From the NCBI GenBank assembly GCA_017461725.1, contig JAFTXG010000001.1:1-64000 (forward strand): 64,000 bases of DNA, written 5' to 3'. How positions within the stretch are numbered: the stretch's first letter is position 1; each line of letters begins with the position of its first letter. Position numbers and translations under genes: made by a program. Below, piece after piece: positions 44,403-54,334 of this stretch. A model generated the notes under the pieces. The model made no database searches. It was not told the DNA's origin and saw nothing but the letters and a program-made list of their open reading frames with translations. The DNA comes from Lachnospiraceae bacterium. Its GTDB lineage: Bacteria > Bacillota > Clostridia > Lachnospirales > Lachnospiraceae.

Positions 44403-44670
44403 ATTCTTTCTCCCCCTTTAACTCAGCCAACCAGAGCATGACCTCCTCGACGACGGAGGTATTCAGCTCATAGTAGATAAAATTTTTTTCACGGTTCTCA
44501 AACACAAGCTCCGCTTTTTTTAAGATATTTAAGTGATAAGATATGGTCGCCCCGGTCATGTCGAAATGACTGCCGATCTCTCCGGCGGAGAGACGTCCTC
44601 TTTTCAGCAGGACCAGGATGTCCCGCCGGACCGGGTCCGACAGGGCCTTAAAGGTTTCCGCAAAGCCCAT
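44386..44670 (-). CDS. sdpR: ArsR-family repressor, SdpR-like
   Basis: This 94-residue winged-helix repressor has GFAETFKALSDPVRRDILVLLKRG and GEIGSHFDMTGATISYHL as DNA-binding helices, close to SdpR. It has no metal-binding cysteines typical of metal-sensing ArsR proteins. It is followed by sdpI with overlap, and the promoter is framed by two palindromes (44691-44768) that would be its operators. Control by sequestration to SdpI is inferred from the known family. Confidence 0.9.
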   Translation of the reverse strand: MGFAETFKALSDPVRRDILVLLKRGRLSAGEIGSHFDMTGATISYHLNILKKAELVFENREKNFIYYELNTSVVEEVMLWLAELKGEKEYVEDK

Positions 44671-44690
44671 AAGGTTTACCTCCCAGTTGG

Positions 44691-44768
44691 TATTTAGAAA
44701 TATTTCTAAATACTATTATGCACATTTTCCTTGAGCTGTCAATAGCTATTTAGATTTTTTTCTAAATA
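44691..44768 (-). promoter_or_regulatory. sdpRI promoter with two flanking operators
   Basis: O1 at 44691-44712 is a perfect 22-bp palindrome (TATTTAGAAAT and its complement). O2 at 44747-44768 has the same outer arms TATTTAGA/TCTAAATA. Between them on the minus strand sit TTGACA (44742-44737) and CATAAT (44720-44715), spacer 16. So one operator lies just downstream of the -10 and the other just upstream of the -35. The sites are 56 bases apart. Confidence 0.75.
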
Positions 44769-44832
44769 ACAAAAAAGACCCTGTTTCATACACTCAGAGT
44801 CTTTTCCATATCAGTTGTATATTGCATTTTCA

Positions 44833-45583
44833 TTATTTCCAGAACTTCAGATCCGGCTTTCTCAGGCCAATCGCCTCAGGCTTCTCTCCGGCAAAGATCA
44901 TCTGCGCATTATCAACAAAATCCTGCGCACTTAGTATTCTGCGTTCAATGGTCGCCGGTGACGAATATCCCACCTCATAAAGCCATGGGCCGGCGTAACC
45001 CACTTCCTGCAAAGCAGCCAGCACATCCGACCAGTTGATATCGCCCTCTCCCGGCAGCCAATGTCGCTCATTCAAAAAATCGTAGTCGGAAACATGAAGC
45101 GTTATGATCTTACTGCCCACATTCCGGATAAATATCGGTATGTCCTCACTCAATAAATGATTTGTATCAAAACATACGCGAAGAGCCGGATGGACGCTGA
45201 TGAGTTCCAGAATTTCCGCAGAATTTCTTCCAAGGCAGGTGCGTGGCAGATCTTCCACCGCAATCGTTGCCCCGCTTCTCGCCGCGATCTCCGCCAATTC
45301 CGCAAGGCTCTCCTTTGCGCACTCCATCCGCTCTGCACTCTCCGTTTCCTCAATCGGCTCACCGCTGGGATGAATCACAAAATTATCAATTCCAATGTCT
45401 ACGCCCTTTTTGATCAACTCAGAAAAATAGCTTATAGTCCAAATCGGTATATTTATCATATACCACCGATATTTCCATATCCGTTATCCCGGCCTGCTGA
45501 TATTCCTTAAACAATTCCTCATCAATGGTTTTTCCGCATGTTGATAACCCTACTCTCAATATTCCTGATTTGCTCTCTTTCAT
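44833..45583 (-). pseudogene. Broken sugar phosphate isomerase/epimerase
   Basis: The C-terminal part (44833 to about 45440) is a TIM-barrel sugar isomerase domain with FVIHPSGEPI, ATIAVEDLPRTCLGRNS, FDTNHLLSED and LPGEGDINWSDVL. The N-terminal part (45583 to about 45419, MKESKSGILRVGLSTCGK) lies in a different frame and ends early in DYKLFF. Between DYK and YFSELI the usual roughly 40-50 residues (one or two barrel repeats) are missing, and the join is out of frame. The gene is therefore inactive, by deletion and frameshift. Confidence 0.75.
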
Positions 45584-45649
45584 GATTCTTTTTCTCCCCC
45601 TGATCATTTTTCAATTTGCTCATTCAGCCATTTAATTGCAATCCCAGAT

Positions 45650-46723
45650 TTACGGTATGATCGCTACAAACGGGATCTCCAGTACATCCCCGATCCCCTT
45701 AGGGCTATCGGATAAAATCGCCTTGATCTCCACATGATGTTTCTTTCGCTCCAGATTTCTTGCCAGCACCTTGAAATTAAAATCCTTCAATTCCTCCATC
45801 CAATCGTACTTGTCATTCTGACGCTCGATCCATTCTCCGTTGTCGATGCGGTATGCCAACGCGTAACTTTTCATCCCTACCATATGTACTGCCACACAGC
45901 CGGTTCCATAAAAATCAAAGGAAAGCTTTGCTCCCACTGCCTTTGTATGAAATACCAGATCCACCGGAATAGTATGATAAGCGCGATAAAAATAGCCGTT
46001 TCCATGAATAACCATATCGTGATCAGTTAAGAGAGTCACATTTTCCCAGTTATTTTCATACATTGCTTCCGGCATACTGCCCCGCTCATTCTGCTCGGTA
46101 AGTGCCAGTTTGAAAAACTCTTTTACACAATGAGCATAGATATTACTTCCAAAGCTCTGGGGATGCAGGCCATCCGGCATCCATTCATGATGTTGATAAA
46201 GTCCCTGCTGCCATCCCTCATAGGCCTTTAGTCCGGGCCACACAGAGGATATTCCATAGTGTTGCGCTAAAACTTCATATTCCTGCACCGTAGCAGGTAC
46301 TTTCTGCTTCACCAGATCCTCATACATGTCCTTGCAATAGGTGTACACCAGCACAATATCGCACTTTCCATAGCTCATCAGTTTACGCAGCAATCCTTCG
46401 CGGGCCTCATAGCGATATACCGATTCTTTCGCCTGATCATTGACTGCATACTCGATGAAGACCAGATTGCACTGTCTTTCAATGATCTGCTTCTCCACTC
46501 TCAATACCGCCATATCCGAACCGGTAGCCCCCATCGCCGCATTTTCCACAACAATTCTCGTGTCCGGATACATTGCGCACAGCCAATTCGAAAAATAATC
46601 ACTCCAATTATGCCCTGCTCTTCCATCCGTGATAGAGCCACCCAGATAACCGACTACCAATCGGCCACGCTCTATTGCCTCCCTTGTAAATTTTAATCCA
46701 CTTCTTATCTTAAATATTTCCAA
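45650..46723 (-). CDS. SGNH-type carbohydrate esterase
   Basis: This about 357-residue protein has GYLGGSITDGRAGHNW (catalytic Ser region, SGNH block I), an NxND-like block EYAVNDQAKESVYR and EWMPDGLHPQSFG (DxxH block V). The C-terminal third is a beta-rich domain. Such enzymes deacylate plant polysaccharides or sugars. No signal peptide is seen, so it acts in the cytosol on imported oligosaccharides. The TTG at 46723, 8 bases after GGGAGG, is chosen over TTG at 46729, which is only 2 bases away. Confidence 0.75.
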   Translation of the reverse strand: MEIFKIRSGLKFTREAIERGRLVVGYLGGSITDGRAGHNWSDYFSNWLCAMYPDTRIVVENAAMGATGSDMAVLRVEKQIIERQCNLVFIEYAVNDQAKESVYRYEAREGLLRKLMSYGKCDIVLVYTYCKDMYEDLVKQKVPATVQEYEVLAQHYGISSVWPGLKAYEGWQQGLYQHHEWMPDGLHPQSFGSNIYAHCVKEFFKLALTEQNERGSMPEAMYENNWENVTLLTDHDMVIHGNGYFYRAYHTIPVDLVFHTKAVGAKLSFDFYGTGCVAVHMVGMKSYALAYRIDNGEWIERQNDKYDWMEELKDFNFKVLARNLERKKHHVEIKAILSDSPKGIGDVLEIPFVAIIP

Positions 46724-46741
46724 TGTCAATTCCTCCCATGT

Positions 46742-46852
46742 TTACCATCGCCAGACCTCTCCATCCTTTTTCTTTTCAAGATTGTCTGTAAAGACAACTT
46801 CCATTCGGTTCTGATCAAAGCTTAAGCCTGCCCCAGCAATACTCTTTTCAAC
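46742..46852 (-). pseudogene. Orphan C-terminal fragment, 36 codons
   Basis: Directly after the histidine kinase stop, another frame reads VEKSIAGAGLSFDQNRME and continues to EVWRW then a stop at 46742-46744. The pattern looks like a protein C-terminus, but the frame has no start codon except an internal ATG and is closed upstream by a TAA. It is either a relic of a lost gene or chance; I do not recognise the family. Confidence 0.3.
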
Positions 46853-48683
46853 TTACCTTTATGGTGATCACAGCCTCCGTATACCCTTCCCGGTCCGTCC
46901 TATAGGTTAGATCACCCTTCTCACCAAAAATCAGGCGTATCCGCTCATAGACATTGCGCACACCAAAGCTGTCCTTCGCCGTATCCAGTTCACACTCACC
47001 CCGAATATAACGGTTGATCCGCTCAATGTCCGCCCCGGTTCCGCTGTCTGCCACAATGATCACCAGCGTCTGTGCATCCTGCATCCGTGTCACGATGGTA
47101 ATCTCTCCCCGACCCGCGGCTGATCTCATATGGATGATCGAATTTTCCACCAACGGCTGTATGATCATTTTCGGTACCAGTATGTCCTCGCAGGCAGGCG
47201 AAAGCATATACTGCACCCGGAAATTATCACTGTAATTCAGTTTTTGTATCTCCTCATATTTGCGTATGATATCCACTTCCTCACGAAGAGATACCATCGC
47301 ATGGGGATTGCGCACATTATAGTGCATAACGCAGGAAAGTTTCGTCAGCTGACTTGCGATCTGATCCTGCCCGTTAAGTAAAGCATAACAGCCGATACTG
47401 CTTAGGGTATTCAGAATAAAATGGGGGTTGATCTGCGCCTGTAAAGCCTGAATTTCCACCTTCTTTTGCCGTTCTGCACTGTCCCAGGTTTCCTGAATCA
47501 ATTCCTGGATTTTCTTCTGCATCTGATTATATCCCCAGTAAAGCAGGCCGATCTCATCTTTACCGGCATAACCATTTTCGATTGACTCTATCTTTCCCTT
47601 TTCCATCTGTTCAGAGAGGTGAATGATCGGTCTGAGCAGATATTTGCTCAGCACGCTGACCAGCAAAACGCCGAGCACAATGATTGCCAGCATGACGATC
47701 AAAATGATCTTTACCATCTGCGATGTCATCTGCTGCACGTCATACACGGGAATCAACGTAAACATATAGAGTCCCTGTCCGATATCATTCTTCTGAATAA
47801 TATATCTGGTACCGCCATAATTTCGGTATACTGTCTCCCCACTCACCGTCTCCGACACCAGCTTTGTCAGTTCTTTTTCCGGGATTTCCTGTCCATACCC
47901 TCCGGTATATAACACACTTCCCGTATTATCCGTCAAAAAGATCCGGGTCTCCTCCGTCAATTCATTCGTATCAATCCTTTCCTCTATCCAGGAAAGATCA
48001 AATCCCAGCAAAACAACGCCCAGATCACGCACCGCATATCCCGCATTCCGATAATCCTGATATTTCAGCAGCTTCGCCAGATACAGCTTATCCTGATCGT
48101 AGTCCACACTGAACCAGTAGATCTCCCCGTCTCTCTCCAGCGCTTTCCGGTACCAGTCATGCCGCTCCAGCCCTTTATTCGAATAAAACGTACTTCCCGA
48201 CCAGATTTTATCCCCATGCATGACCGACAAATATTTGCTGACCATATACTCCTGCATGATGATCAGCGCACTTTCCAACTCCGAGCTTTTTGTCTTGAAA
48301 ATCGCGTCAAAAAGTCCTCTGAAATTCGTCTTATTGTCCACCAACTGTAACTGTAATTGATGCAAATATCCGATCTCATCGGGATTTTCTTCGCTCAGCA
48401 CAAAACGTCCGATACTGGACATCGTACCGGTCCCATCGGTGATATATGCATTCTCATTATCGTTCACTACGTCGATCCCCACGGTAATGGAATCGATCAG
48501 ATCGCTCACTTCCCCTGCGTTGGAATTCATCGCGGTTCTCAACGTCTTATCCAACGTGTCCGAAAAAGTATCATAATAATACTCATACATCATAAAACAG
48601 GGGAGTCCCACCAGAAACATCAGCAATACGCCGAATATCACCGGCACTTTTACCCGCAAACTGATATCCCGCAACGTTTTCAT
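46848..48683 (-). CDS. YesM-type sensor histidine kinase
   Basis: This 611-residue kinase has two membrane helices (about 14-34 and 322-345), an extracellular Cache-like sensor between them, a HAMP stretch, and the phosphoacceptor in QALQAQINPHFILNTLSSIG (H421). The HATPase part ends with DSGTGADIERINR. It belongs to the HPK8/YesM group that detects sugars or their binding proteins. It is coupled to the response regulator upstream and adjacent to the ABC importer operon. Confidence 0.92.
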   Translation of the reverse strand: MKTLRDISLRVKVPVIFGVLLMFLVGLPCFMMYEYYYDTFSDTLDKTLRTAMNSNAGEVSDLIDSITVGIDVVNDNENAYITDGTGTMSSIGRFVLSEENPDEIGYLHQLQLQLVDNKTNFRGLFDAIFKTKSSELESALIIMQEYMVSKYLSVMHGDKIWSGSTFYSNKGLERHDWYRKALERDGEIYWFSVDYDQDKLYLAKLLKYQDYRNAGYAVRDLGVVLLGFDLSWIEERIDTNELTEETRIFLTDNTGSVLYTGGYGQEIPEKELTKLVSETVSGETVYRNYGGTRYIIQKNDIGQGLYMFTLIPVYDVQQMTSQMVKIILIVMLAIIVLGVLLVSVLSKYLLRPIIHLSEQMEKGKIESIENGYAGKDEIGLLYWGYNQMQKKIQELIQETWDSAERQKKVEIQALQAQINPHFILNTLSSIGCYALLNGQDQIASQLTKLSCVMHYNVRNPHAMVSLREEVDIIRKYEEIQKLNYSDNFRVQYMLSPACEDILVPKMIIQPLVENSIIHMRSAAGRGEITIVTRMQDAQTLVIIVADSGTGADIERINRYIRGECELDTAKDSFGVRNVYERIRLIFGEKGDLTYRTDREGYTEAVITIKVS

Positions 48684-48707
48684 CGTCTGTGCTCTCCTCC
48701 CCGTCGT

Positions 48708-49796
48708 TTATTTTTGCTCCCCCTTATTGGCAACACTTTCCCACAGCTTTTTTTCGTCCAGATTGCGGTATTTGACACGATATTCCACCGGGGACATCCC
48801 TGTCTTTCGGCGGAACGCCCTGGAAAAATAGTTTGCGTCCGAATACCCGGCCTCCTCCGCAATTTCCTTCACTGTTTTTAGCGTTGAACTCAGCTGTTCA
48901 CATGCGTACTGCATTCGTTTTTCCGTAATATAATCCACCAGCTTCATACCGGTTCGTTCCAAAAAGATTCTGCCAAGGTAAGTGGGGGACATATGAAACA
49001 ATCGCCCTAACATATGAATATTGAGTTGCGGGGAGGCAAATTGATCCTTGATCACCTTCCGGACAGCGATCACAATATCACAGTCTGCCGCATCGGCTTC
49101 CTCCCGCATCATGGACTGATACTGCCCGCGAAGATAGTCCACCCTGGCCTCCCATCCCAGCGTTGCCAGTTCTTCCCCCATGCGCTGTTCTTCCTGTGCC
49201 AACATCCCCGGGTCCTGATTGTACAGGGAATAGCGATAGGCAAAGATCGGTTTGATCAGATGGGGCCATATGTTGCTTTTCCGCGCGGCTTTTACTTTTC
49301 CGAGATCATGAACCATGCCCAGAAAATCCTCCAGTGCCTCCACATTCCGTTCTTCGATCACATTTACCAGAAAGTTTAAATACTCATCTGCAATGATCTT
49401 TGTGTGAAGTTCCTCATGCTCTCTCTGCTTAATGATATTTCGCAGGACATTTTCCAACAGGCCCAGCCGCTCGCGGTCAAAGGGCTTTAAAATATAATCC
49501 TTCACATTGTGCCGGATCGCCATCTGTGCCGCGGCGAAATCCTCATATGCGCTCATAAACAGCAAACTGATCTGTGGCCAGCGCTCACTGACCAACTGGC
49601 AAAACTCCATTCCATCCATCACCGGCATCCGCACATCACTGATCACTATGTCCGGCGGATTGTTTTCTATCTTTTCAATGGCTTCCACCCCATTGTGAGC
49701 GACATCCGGTTCTTCACAGCCAAGTCCTGTCCAGTCGATTTGCTGCTGCAGTAAACGGCAGATCATATAGTTGTCATCCACGATCAAAACACGCAT
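48708..49796 (-). CDS. YesN-type response regulator
   Basis: The receiver domain (1-118) has the phospho-acceptor D54 in VISDVRMPVMDG and a conserved K in KPFDRERLG. A linker follows, then two AraC-type HTH motifs at the C-terminus (QLNIHMLGRLFHMSPTYLGR, VKEIAEEAGYSDANYFSRAF). The start at 49796 follows GAGGAGGAAGCAT. It is transcribed before the YesM-type kinase with 24 bases between and probably regulates the adjacent sugar importer. Confidence 0.92.
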   Translation of the reverse strand: MRVLIVDDNYMICRLLQQQIDWTGLGCEEPDVAHNGVEAIEKIENNPPDIVISDVRMPVMDGMEFCQLVSERWPQISLLFMSAYEDFAAAQMAIRHNVKDYILKPFDRERLGLLENVLRNIIKQREHEELHTKIIADEYLNFLVNVIEERNVEALEDFLGMVHDLGKVKAARKSNIWPHLIKPIFAYRYSLYNQDPGMLAQEEQRMGEELATLGWEARVDYLRGQYQSMMREEADAADCDIVIAVRKVIKDQFASPQLNIHMLGRLFHMSPTYLGRIFLERTGMKLVDYITEKRMQYACEQLSSTLKTVKEIAEEAGYSDANYFSRAFRRKTGMSPVEYRVKYRNLDEKKLWESVANKGEQK

Positions 49797-49927
49797 ATGC
49801 TTCCTCCTCACGGTATTGCCCTATGTTACCCTCTACTATCATACACTATTTTTTATCTCTCGTCTATTATCCCCGCCGTGCCTGCCGGTCCCACGGTTCT
49901 CTCCCCTGCGCTTTCCGCGAATTTGAG

Positions 49928-49968
49928 AAAAAACCGGAATCAAAACATCTGCACGTCATGATTCCGGT
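49928..49968 (-). terminator. Terminator of the sugar importer operon
   Basis: ACCGGAATCA (49933-49942) pairs with TGATTCCGGT (49959-49968). On the minus strand the hairpin is followed by a T-run (49933-49928). It lies 50 bases after the binding-protein stop. Confidence 0.75.
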
Positions 49969-50017
49969 CTCTCCCATTCATGTATTACTGTTTATCAGGT
50001 TATCCAGCGGATAATCC

Positions 50018-51550
50018 TTACTTGCTGGCGAGCCATGCATCATACTGTGCCTGGCACTCTGCCACTACCTTATCAATGCCGGCGGAAGCCAGTCTTTCCT
50101 GAAGGATAGGAAGGTACTCTGCCGGATCATAGAAACCGTGATCCATCAGTCTCTGGTACTCTTCAAATACTGCGTCGATTGCAGCCAGCTCTGCTACCAC
50201 TGTCGTCTCATCGAAGAAGAATCCTGCGGTGCAGCAAAGCTCTGCTGCATTGTTGAACTCATTGTACAGCTCAATCTTATTCTCTGCCTCACCGACCATC
50301 AGTGTAGGCGCAGTCACACTGGTAACAGCCCAAGGACTGGGATAATTGTATCCGCTGTCACTGATCCGTTCTACTCTGCCGTCTACCAGATTGTAATGCT
50401 CACCCTCAATACCATATGCAGCAAGGTTTGCAAAAGTCTCATCGGTGTAGAGCAGCTGCAGCAGCTTCATACAAGCATCCAGTTCCTCGTCGGTTGCCTT
50501 AGCGTTGATCATATACGTTGATCCGCTCGCCACACCGGTACCCAGATAAGTCTTAGTGAGCGGAATAACCTCTACCTCGTAAGGATGTCTTGCACTCTCG
50601 TTCGCCTTACCGTCAGGAACCTGTGTCCAGTATTTGAATCCGATCTCACCGGCCGCATCATAGGAACTGATCACACTGTCCTCCAACTTGGTCATCTCTT
50701 CCTGGTTAATGTAACCATTCTGGTTCCAGCGGTACATCATTTCCAGATACTCTTTGTAATCATCGGTCTTGGTGATGTCCACAATCTTGGTTGTGTCACC
50801 GTCACGGTCAACGCCCATATAGTGTTTGATGAAGGCGAAATCATCATAGCAGAACTGGTAATACATCATGGTTTGCTTGAAGAAAGGAAGATCAATTCCA
50901 TCATTTGCAAGCTGCTCGAGCATGGGCTCAATGTCCTCAATGTCATCGATAGTGGACAGATCCCAGCCATACTTCTCTACAAGGGGGGTGGGAACGGCCA
51001 GACCAAAGCCCGTTGCAGACTCCTTATATACAGGAACATAATAATTGGATCCCTGATATTTGCTTGCTTCCCAAACGGTTTCGGGAATGATGTTATACAG
51101 CTCAGGATAGTTAGGCAGTACATCAGAAAGATTGTATGCCGCGCCGGTGGTCATAAAACCATTCAACTGAGCACCGGAAGTCCAGAACAGATCAATGTCA
51201 TCACCAGCCGCCAGTGCCATGTCAAGCGCGGTGGAGCCGACACTCTCGATCACAGACACTCTGACATTGATGAGCGGCTCGATGTATGCATTGATCGCAT
51301 CCTCCACCATCTTCTCATCTGCGTTCTGATCGCCGTAATGTTTACGGTACCATACGATCTCTACCGGCTCCTTGTCCGCCTCAGTCTCAGGGGCATCCGT
51401 AGCCGCGTCAGTTTCCTTGGGCGCATCAGTAGCCTCAGGTGCGTCAGTCTCCTTGGTGTCTGCAGGGCTGCAGGCTGCCAGACTGCCGCAGAGCATTACA
51501 AATACAAGCAATGCCGCCAGCACTCTCAGTGTTTTGTTTCTTAGTTTCAT
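50018..51550 (-). CDS. Sugar-binding lipoprotein of ABC importer
   Basis: This 510-residue protein has a lipoprotein signal peptide ending in LCGSLAACS (Cys at about 27) and a Thr/Ala/Glu/Asp-rich linker (about 30-60). A solute-binding domain follows. Family and size match the LplA/extracellular solute-binding type 1 group partnered by LplB/YtcP permeases. It captures an oligosaccharide outside the cell. A good ribosome site (AAGGAGG) precedes it. It is last of three importer genes; no ATPase gene is present, so a shared MsmK-type ATPase elsewhere is likely. Confidence 0.9.
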   Translation of the reverse strand: MKLRNKTLRVLAALLVFVMLCGSLAACSPADTKETDAPEATDAPKETDAATDAPETEADKEPVEIVWYRKHYGDQNADEKMVEDAINAYIEPLINVRVSVIESVGSTALDMALAAGDDIDLFWTSGAQLNGFMTTGAAYNLSDVLPNYPELYNIIPETVWEASKYQGSNYYVPVYKESATGFGLAVPTPLVEKYGWDLSTIDDIEDIEPMLEQLANDGIDLPFFKQTMMYYQFCYDDFAFIKHYMGVDRDGDTTKIVDITKTDDYKEYLEMMYRWNQNGYINQEEMTKLEDSVISSYDAAGEIGFKYWTQVPDGKANESARHPYEVEVIPLTKTYLGTGVASGSTYMINAKATDEELDACMKLLQLLYTDETFANLAAYGIEGEHYNLVDGRVERISDSGYNYPSPWAVTSVTAPTLMVGEAENKIELYNEFNNAAELCCTAGFFFDETTVVAELAAIDAVFEEYQRLMDHGFYDPAEYLPILQERLASAGIDKVVAECQAQYDAWLASK

Positions 51551-51613
51551 ACTAAGTTCCTCCTTGTTAAAAATGTTATATTTCCAAACCTCTTTGAGGT
51601 ATGAAATTCCTAC

Positions 51614-52495
51614 CTATCCTTTTACCGCTCCAACGGTCAACCCTTTCACAAAATACTTCTGGAAAAAGGGATATGCAATCATGATCGGTCCCAATACCGT
51701 AAACAGCAACGCCATTCGTGTAGAATCTGCCGGAACTTTCACGTCTGTAATCAGATGGGCAACCGCTTCCATCTCCTCGCTGTTGAGGGAGGCAATATAA
51801 TTCTCGATGGACATCAGATAATTCTGAAGCGGTTTCAACTCCATCTTCGTAATATACAAATCTCCCTTCACCCACTCATTCCAGTTACCCACGCAGGTCA
51901 TAAATCCAACCGCTGCCAGAGACGGCTTCATCAGCGGGAGTACAATCTGAGCGTAGGTACGGATATCGCTGGCTCCATCCATCTTTACTGACTCGATAAC
52001 CGAGTCTGATATGGTTCCCTTGATATATGTACGCATCATCACCACATGCATCATGGATACACCCGGTATGCAGAGGATCAGAAATGTATCCTTCAAATGG
52101 TACACAGAGGTATTGATCATATAAGAAGATAACAAACCTCCGCTGAACAGCGCGGTGAACAGCAACAGCTTGGTAAACAGTCCTCTCAGCAGGAAATTCG
52201 ACCGTGACAAAACATAGGCCAGCATACTCTCGATCAACAGCTGGGAAACCGTAGCGATCGCAACCTTGGCGATCGTGACTTTATACGCCTGGAACAGGCG
52301 ATCTCTCAAGCCCCACACATAAACCCACGCCTCTGTGGACCATTCCTCCGGAAAAAAGCTGTAACCGTTGGCACCAAGGCTGCTCTCCGAAGTAAATGAG
52401 ATTACAGCGACCAGAATCACCGGCAATAAGCAGACAACCGTGAAAGAAAGAAGAACCATATACAAAATAATTTGTCCGAATTTTATCTTTTTCAT
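51614..52495 (-). CDS. Sugar ABC transporter permease (YtcP-like)
   Basis: This 293-residue permease has six helices and the EAA loop with DGASDIRTYAQIVLPLMKPS. The start at 52495 follows AAGGAGGACTGC. It works with the adjacent LplB-like permease. Confidence 0.9.
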   Translation of the reverse strand: MKKIKFGQIILYMVLLSFTVVCLLPVILVAVISFTSESSLGANGYSFFPEEWSTEAWVYVWGLRDRLFQAYKVTIAKVAIATVSQLLIESMLAYVLSRSNFLLRGLFTKLLLFTALFSGGLLSSYMINTSVYHLKDTFLILCIPGVSMMHVVMMRTYIKGTISDSVIESVKMDGASDIRTYAQIVLPLMKPSLAAVGFMTCVGNWNEWVKGDLYITKMELKPLQNYLMSIENYIASLNSEEMEAVAHLITDVKVPADSTRMALLFTVLGPIMIAYPFFQKYFVKGLTVGAVKG

Positions 52496-52505
52496 GCAGT
52501 CCTCC

Positions 52506-53459
52506 TTAGAATAATGAATGTTCCGGTGACTTTTTGCGCACAATCAGGTTCACCACAACCACCATGATAAAGCCGATCACCGACTGATACAGCGTGATTG
52601 CTGACGATATGCCATAATTTGCCACCGCCCCGCCTCCGCCGGAAATAGCTCCGTACACATAACTGCTCAGCGTCTGGGTGGTCGGATAAAGAGCTCCCAC
52701 ATTTTGGGTTACCCGATAAAACAGTCCGATGTTACTATTCATAATATTTCCAAGGCTGAGCAAGGTCATGATCGTAACCATAGGGGTCAACATTGGAATG
52801 GTAATATATCTCAGCTTCTGCCAGGCATTTGCTCCATCGATCTGTGCCGCCTCGTACATCTCCTGATCAATACCGGTAAGGACAGACAGATACAAAACCG
52901 AACTGTATCCCGCTTCCTTCCACAGATTGACCAGCGTAAGGATCAACGGCCAGTATTTCGCCTGCATGTAAAAGTTGATCGCCTTACCTCCATTCTCAGT
53001 AATCTGAGCATTGATCATACCATTCTTGTAATCCAACAGAGCAGAAACAACAAAGGTCACCGCAACATAAGAAATGAAAGTAGGGAGAATCATAATACTC
53101 TGCATGACCTTTGCCGACCGTTTGAACACCAACTCGTTGAGTCCGATGGCAATCATTACACTGGCGATCGTCCCCGTTGCCGTGAGAAGTACATAATACA
53201 TTACTGTATTTCTGGTCGTTCTCCAAAACACATCTCCACTCATAAACAGGAACCGGAAATTTTCCAATCCATTCCAAGAACTTCCATACAGACCGTCTTT
53301 AAAATTAAACTGCTTGAATGCCAGTACCAGTCCTGTCATCGGTACATAGTTAAACAGTATCAGAATCGCAAGGGCCGGTATAGCCATCAGAATCAACTGC
53401 TTGTCCCGCCAGAGACTCATCATATTTTTCTTTGCCTGCTGTTTCGTCAACCTGCGCAT
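52506..53459 (-). CDS. Sugar ABC transporter permease (LplB-like)
   Basis: This 317-residue permease has a basic N-terminus (MRRLTKQQAKKN), about six helices and the EAA loop AAQIDGANAWQKLRYITIPML. It belongs to the LplB family, whose members import complex oligosaccharides in YesM/YesN-controlled loci. The frame begins upstream with TTG at 53486; ATG at 53459 after AAAGGTGG is chosen. It is first of the importer genes. Confidence 0.9.
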   Translation of the reverse strand: MRRLTKQQAKKNMMSLWRDKQLILMAIPALAILILFNYVPMTGLVLAFKQFNFKDGLYGSSWNGLENFRFLFMSGDVFWRTTRNTVMYYVLLTATGTIASVMIAIGLNELVFKRSAKVMQSIMILPTFISYVAVTFVVSALLDYKNGMINAQITENGGKAINFYMQAKYWPLILTLVNLWKEAGYSSVLYLSVLTGIDQEMYEAAQIDGANAWQKLRYITIPMLTPMVTIMTLLSLGNIMNSNIGLFYRVTQNVGALYPTTQTLSSYVYGAISGGGGAVANYGISSAITLYQSVIGFIMVVVVNLIVRKKSPEHSLF

Positions 53460-53648
53460 AAATGCAAACCACCTTTCCGTCCACAACCTTCTTAAGTATA
53501 GATTTATTATATTCTGTCAGGCTAAGCTTTCACAATACGCACATTTTGATATTTATAGCACATTTTAAACTTCATTTTTCATCAACCTGCCCTAATACAG
53601 ATGACTACCAAAAACTTTTTCCGTATATATGACTAAATTTCAGTTCTA

Positions 53649-54116
53649 TCATCCACGTTTTAAATACAGATTATACTCATAGCTGTAGCCTTGATATTCC
53701 TCCTGTTTCCGGGCGACCAACTCGTCAAAGCCAAACGTCTTGTATATATGTATCGCTCGGGCGTTGTCATCCTCCACGCCAACCGTGAACTCACGGTATC
53801 CTTTTTCTGCGAGCAAATCTATCACCTCATTCAAAAGATACTTTCCATACCCTTTTCCCTGAACATCCTCATGCACCCGGAAAGCAAACAGGTATGCCCG
53901 CACTCCGCGAATCGCCATGCGCTCATCTTCGTTCACATACATGGCATGCAGTTCTCCGACCAACCGTTCTCCCTTAAACAGACAGAATATCTCAATTTCT
54001 CTGTTTTCCATTCGCCGTGTGTTATCAGCAAACATCCCGTCTACATCACGGTAATCGAACAGTTTAGTTAATCCCATCAATTCATCAACCTTCAGTCGTC
54101 TTACCGTCAGATTGTC
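53649..54116 (-). CDS. GNAT-family N-acetyltransferase
   Basis: This about 155-residue protein contains the GNAT core RVHEDVQGKGYGKYLLNEVI (acetyl-CoA loop) and FTVGVEDDNARAIHIYKTFGF. It transfers an acyl group from acyl-CoA to an amine. The substrate is not indicated. The longest frame runs to 54269 but is not convincing; GTG at 54116 follows GGAGG by 8 bases, with ATG 54134 as alternative. Confidence 0.75.
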   Translation of the reverse strand, partial: DNLTVRRLKVDELMGLTKLFDYRDVDGMFADNTRRMENREIEIFCLFKGERLVGELHAMYVNEDERMAIRGVRAYLFAFRVHEDVQGKGYGKYLLNEVIDLLAEKGYREFTVGVEDDNARAIHIYKTFGFDELVARKQEEYQGYSYEYNLYLKRG

Positions 54117-54334
54117 CACACAGATTGCCTCCATTTCCTCATTCAATTCCGTTTCTTCCGGTCCTTTAAGTAAACTACTGCTATTCACCTGAATTACAGC
54201 AGTTGATCCGCAAAATACGCGTTGGAGCTGGCTGTCTTTCCCCGATGATCGGTGACTGTGATAGTGCATGTAATTTACCTATCATTAAAAAACTTGTAAT
54301 TTGGTTAGATAAACTAATACCGTCTTTTATCATT

